DNA of 64,000 bases, taken from NCBI GenBank assembly GCA_016219985.1, contig JACRJO010000032.1:310001-374000 (forward strand), read 5' to 3'. Source of the stretch: Sphingobacteriales bacterium. Its GTDB lineage: Bacteria; Bacteroidota; Bacteroidia; Chitinophagales; Chitinophagaceae. Both the position numbers and the translations under genes were made by a program. Positions 61,513 through 64,000 of the stretch are shown here, one piece after another; the first letter of the stretch is position 1; each line of letters opens with the position of its first letter. Under the pieces are notes generated by a model, which saw nothing but the letters and a program-made list of their open reading frames with translations, made no database searches and had not been told where the DNA came from.

Positions 61513-62349
61513 ATGAAAAAAAAGACCCACCTGACTTCTGCGAAAAAGAGCCAGCCTGCAAAACGGTCCGCTAAACCGCATGTGAAAGAAAAGCCGGTCA
61601 TCCTGATTACCAATGATGATGGCATTACAGCCCCGGGGATCCGGAACCTGGTGGAAGCCGTACGCGATATCGGCAAGATCGTGGTGGTAGCCCCGGATAA
61701 ACCCCAATCGGGTATGGGGCATGCGATCACCATCGGGCAGCCCCTGCGCCTGCACAAGGCCCAGGTATTTGACGGCGTGGAATCCTGGGCCTGCACCGGT
61801 ACGCCCGTGGATTGTGTGAAGCTGGCAGTGGACAAGGTACTGCACCGTAAACCGGATCTCTGCCTGAGCGGAATCAACCACGGGGCCAATCACAGTATCA
61901 ATGTAATTTACTCGGGTACCATGTCGGCGGCCGTGGAAGCCGCGATTGAAAGCATTCCTTCCGCCGGTTTTTCCCTGCTGGATTATAGTATTGAAGCGGA
62001 TTTCACCGGGGCAAAGAAATACGCAAGGATCATCGTGGAAAAAATGCTCAGTGGCAAACTGGATAAACATACGGTCCTGAATGTAAATGTTCCCCTTGCA
62101 CAGGCGGACCTGCTGAAGGGAATCAAGATCTGCCGGCAGGCCTATGCGAAATACGAGGAAGACTTTATTGAACGGAATGACCCGCATGGCCGCCACTATT
62201 ACTGGCTGACCGGCGAGTTTGTAAATTTTGATAAAGGAAAAGATACCGATGTATGGGCCCTGGCCAATAATTATGTCAGCGTGGTGCCCGTGCAATTTGA
62301 CCTGACCAACTATGCCCTGAAAGAAAAATTAAAACACTGGGAAAAATGA
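61513..62349 (+). CDS. surE: 5'/3'-nucleotidase SurE
   Basis: SurE dephosphorylates nucleoside monophosphates and polyphosphate. The 278-residue product has a basic N-terminal extension (KKKTHLTSAKKSQPAKRSAK), then the SurE core: ILITNDDGITAPGIRNLVEA, APDKPQSGMGHAITI, SWACTGTPVDCVKLAV, LSGINHGANHSINVIYSGTM and NVNVPL. The extension is unusual in length. The ATG at 61513 is chosen over TTG 61504. It overlaps the small membrane gene downstream by 4 bp. Confidence 0.95.
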   Translation: MKKKTHLTSAKKSQPAKRSAKPHVKEKPVILITNDDGITAPGIRNLVEAVRDIGKIVVVAPDKPQSGMGHAITIGQPLRLHKAQVFDGVESWACTGTPVDCVKLAVDKVLHRKPDLCLSGINHGANHSINVIYSGTMSAAVEAAIESIPSAGFSLLDYSIEADFTGAKKYARIIVEKMLSGKLDKHTVLNVNVPLAQADLLKGIKICRQAYAKYEEDFIERNDPHGRHYYWLTGEFVNFDKGKDTDVWALANNYVSVVPVQFDLTNYALKEKLKHWEK

Positions 62350-62642
62350 TATTTACCAAGGACAACCTGAAACTCGGATTACTGTTAGGACTCGTGGGTC
62401 CCCTGCTCGGACTGGCCGTTGTATATCTTGCCAGGTTCTCTTCTTTTACCTTCCTCGAATTCCTCGACAATTTCATCCATGAGAACAAACTGATCACCTC
62501 GATCGGTTCCATGAGCCTGCTGGCCAACGCGGTGCTTTTTACCCTGTATGTAAACACGAACCGCGATAAAACAGCCAGGGGTATCTTCATCGTTACCCTG
62601 GTATATGGTATCGGGATACTCGTATTGAAGATCTTCAATTAA
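62346..62642 (+). CDS. Small membrane protein between surE and lpxB
   Basis: A 98-residue protein with three hydrophobic segments: LGLLLGLVGPLLGLAVVYLA, IGSMSLLANAVLFTLYV and GIFIVTLVYGIGILVLKI. ATGA overlap with surE and a 16-bp gap to lpxB show it is cotranscribed with both. I do not recognise a named family. The context suggests an envelope function. Confidence 0.8.
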   Translation: MIFTKDNLKLGLLLGLVGPLLGLAVVYLARFSSFTFLEFLDNFIHENKLITSIGSMSLLANAVLFTLYVNTNRDKTARGIFIVTLVYGIGILVLKIFN

Positions 62643-62658
62643 TTCACCCGTAACGGTT

Positions 62659-63771
62659 ATGAAATATTATATCATCGCAGGGGAAGCATCGGGGGATTTG
62701 CACGGCAGCAACCTGATCCGGGAAATCCGGAAAGCAGACGCCTCCGCTTCCATCCGCTGCTGGGGCGGTGATAAAATGCAGGAGCAGGGAGGAGAACTGG
62801 TCAAACACTACCGGGAACTGGCTTTTATGGGATTCTCCGAAGTACTGATGAACCTGCGGACCATTTTCCGGAACCTCGCATTCTGCCGTAGCGACATCCG
62901 GTCCTGGCAACCCGACGTACTGATCCTGATCGATTACCCCGGCTTTAACCTGCGGATCGCGAAATGGGCAAAGAAAAACGGGCTCCGGGTCATCTATTAT
63001 ATTGCCCCGCAGGTCTGGGCCTGGAAGGAAAACCGGGTTAAATCCATGAAGCAATGCATTGACCTGATGCTGGTGATCCTGCCATTCGAAAAAGATTATT
63101 TTAAAAACAAATGGAACTGGGACGTAGAGTATGTGGGTCATCCGCTGGTGGAGGAAACAGAATCCGCTATCGCCCGTACTCCCGGCCCTTCATTGGCTTC
63201 CAAACCCATCGTGGCTTTATTGCCGGGAAGCCGGAAACAGGAGATCCGTAAAAAATTACCGGTGATGCTGGAACTAAGCCGCTCCTTCCCGGGTTACCAG
63301 TTTATCGTGGCTAAGGCACCGGGCGCTGATGAAACATTTTATAAAACCCTGCTGGGTGAATACCCGGATGTTTTTTATGTACAACGGCAAACCTATGAAT
63401 TGCTGTTACAGTCAAAAGCCGCCCTGGTCACTTCCGGGACAGCCACCCTTGAAACAGCCCTGCTGGGTATACCCGAAGTGGTTTGTTACAAAGGATCGCC
63501 CATCTCCTACCAGATTGCCAAACGGGTGATTAAAGTAAAATATATTTCGCTGGTGAACCTGATCATGGATAAACCGGTGGTCCGGGAACTGATACAGGAT
63601 GCCTTCACAGTTGCCAATCTCAAAACAGAACTGACCGGCTTGCTGGAAAACAAGGAGCGGATCCGGCAGATCCGGGAAGATTATGCCCGGCTAAAACATT
63701 TACTGAAACAGGGGGGCGATGCTTCCGCTACGGCTGCCGCCAGCATTATCCGCTTCCTGTCGGCGAAGTAA
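62659..63771 (+). CDS. lpxB: Lipid-A-disaccharide synthase
   Basis: LpxB joins two acylated glucosamine units, UDP-diacylglucosamine and lipid X, at the inner membrane to make lipid A. The 370-residue GT-B enzyme has YIIAGEASGDLHGSNLIREI at the start, LAFMGFSEVLMNL, PDVLILIDYPGFNLRIAKWA, YYIAPQVWAWKENR, FKNKWNWDVEYVGHP, LLPGSRKQEIRKKL and a SGTATLETALLG nucleotide-binding motif. Length is normal. It is the last gene of the surE-small membrane protein-lpxB unit. Confidence 0.96.
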   Translation: MKYYIIAGEASGDLHGSNLIREIRKADASASIRCWGGDKMQEQGGELVKHYRELAFMGFSEVLMNLRTIFRNLAFCRSDIRSWQPDVLILIDYPGFNLRIAKWAKKNGLRVIYYIAPQVWAWKENRVKSMKQCIDLMLVILPFEKDYFKNKWNWDVEYVGHPLVEETESAIARTPGPSLASKPIVALLPGSRKQEIRKKLPVMLELSRSFPGYQFIVAKAPGADETFYKTLLGEYPDVFYVQRQTYELLLQSKAALVTSGTATLETALLGIPEVVCYKGSPISYQIAKRVIKVKYISLVNLIMDKPVVRELIQDAFTVANLKTELTGLLENKERIRQIREDYARLKHLLKQGGDASATAAASIIRFLSAK

Positions 63772-63856
63772 TTCCGGGGAGGATGACCAAAATATGTTAC
63801 CTGCCGGTGATATAATACCTTTCAGACATTAGTTTTGCAGTGATTATTCCCGGTAT

Positions 63857-63914
63857 TATACCGACAGACATTAGCACCGGCCGATCCATGTAATTTTAAT
63901 GTCTCGTCGGTATA
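63857..63914. repeat. Imperfect 17-bp inverted repeat at right edge
   Basis: TATACCGACAGACATTA (63857-63873) and TAATGTCTCGTCGGTATA (63897-63914) are reverse complements apart from one extra base. CAGACATTAG also occurs once more about 40 nt upstream. The gap after lpxB contains no gene within the window. Confidence 0.7.
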
Positions 63915-63949
63915 AGATATCCGCTGCGCGGATTTGCTTCATCACACCC

Positions 63950-63988
63950 GCCTGCTCGCCTCGCGGCGAAGGGGGCCGGCAAGGCAGG
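63950..63988. repeat. CCTGCCT hairpin family, diverged copy 3
   Basis: CTCGCCTCGCGGCGAAG matches the core of the copies at 1782 and 1906; the left arm is shortened and the right arm is AAGGCAGGT. Confidence 0.65.
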
Positions 63989-64000
63989 TGATAAAAAAGT

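Noticed and set aside
61407..61889. N-terminal extension of the S24 regulator to 410 residues
   Set aside because: It is antisense to surE; the helix-turn-helix domain begins naturally at 61406.

Overview
The window looks like a chromosomal segment of a Bacteroidota bacterium, most likely Chitinophagaceae or a close relative (inference). The reasons are type IX secretion genes (sprA, porD) and T9SS-sorted cargo, a TonB-dependent receptor with DUF5689 lipoproteins, the futalosine menaquinone genes mqnB and mqnD, a Bacteroidota-type omega subunit, DUF4296/DUF4835/DUF5916 proteins, and promoters of the Bacteroidota form (TTG, about 20 bp, TAnnTTTG) with few Shine-Dalgarno sites. I saw no rRNA, tRNA, CRISPR array, phage or intact insertion sequence.

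Layout. 0-16 kb is mostly housekeeping: sprA (cut by the left edge) with ruvA; fabH, a DinB protein, a trans-sulfuration-type PLP enzyme, a serine hydrolase and a GNAT enzyme; fabD; folE followed by two tandem PTPS-type genes; an orphan secreted Hcp-like protein; mqnB-mqnD; an outer-membrane protein; photolyase and a class IV aminotransferase. 16-26 kb is a regulatory block with four NarL/LuxR response regulators, two short histidine kinases and two AT-rich multi-pass membrane genes. They form two parallel membrane protein-kinase-regulator modules. Between the regulator genes lie two related predicted small RNAs, at about 16,985-17,128 and 23,085-23,206. Each has a promoter, a closing stem made of its own two ends, and a T tract. 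26-31 kb holds the CoA-transferase pair, then bamD-rpoZ-coaBC-porD-DUF4296. 31-36 kb holds an OmpA-type porin, a prenyl diphosphate synthase and recJ.

36-47 kb holds two secreted nuclease/phosphatase-type proteins flanking a T9SS repeat protein, two DUF5689 proteins and a TonB receptor. It resembles a surface uptake locus for a phosphodiester or nucleic-acid substrate (inference). 47-49 kb is rpsF-rpsR-rplI and an RRM RNA-binding protein. 49-51.3 kb is an accessory patch rich in palindromes around one AT-rich orphan gene. 51-64 kb returns to housekeeping: a DUF2807 protein, guaA, a periplasmic-binding-like protein, the ligase-associated helicase and PdeM nuclease, a CBM9/DUF5916 protein, an S24 repressor-like protein, and surE-(small membrane protein)-lpxB.

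Several dispersed intergenic repeat families run through the window: a GAGCTGCGAG-type family, a CCTGCCT hairpin family, a 25-nt repeat and a 139-nt palindromic element. The strongest candidates for something undescribed are the paired small RNAs and the duplicated membrane sensor-kinase-regulator modules around them.
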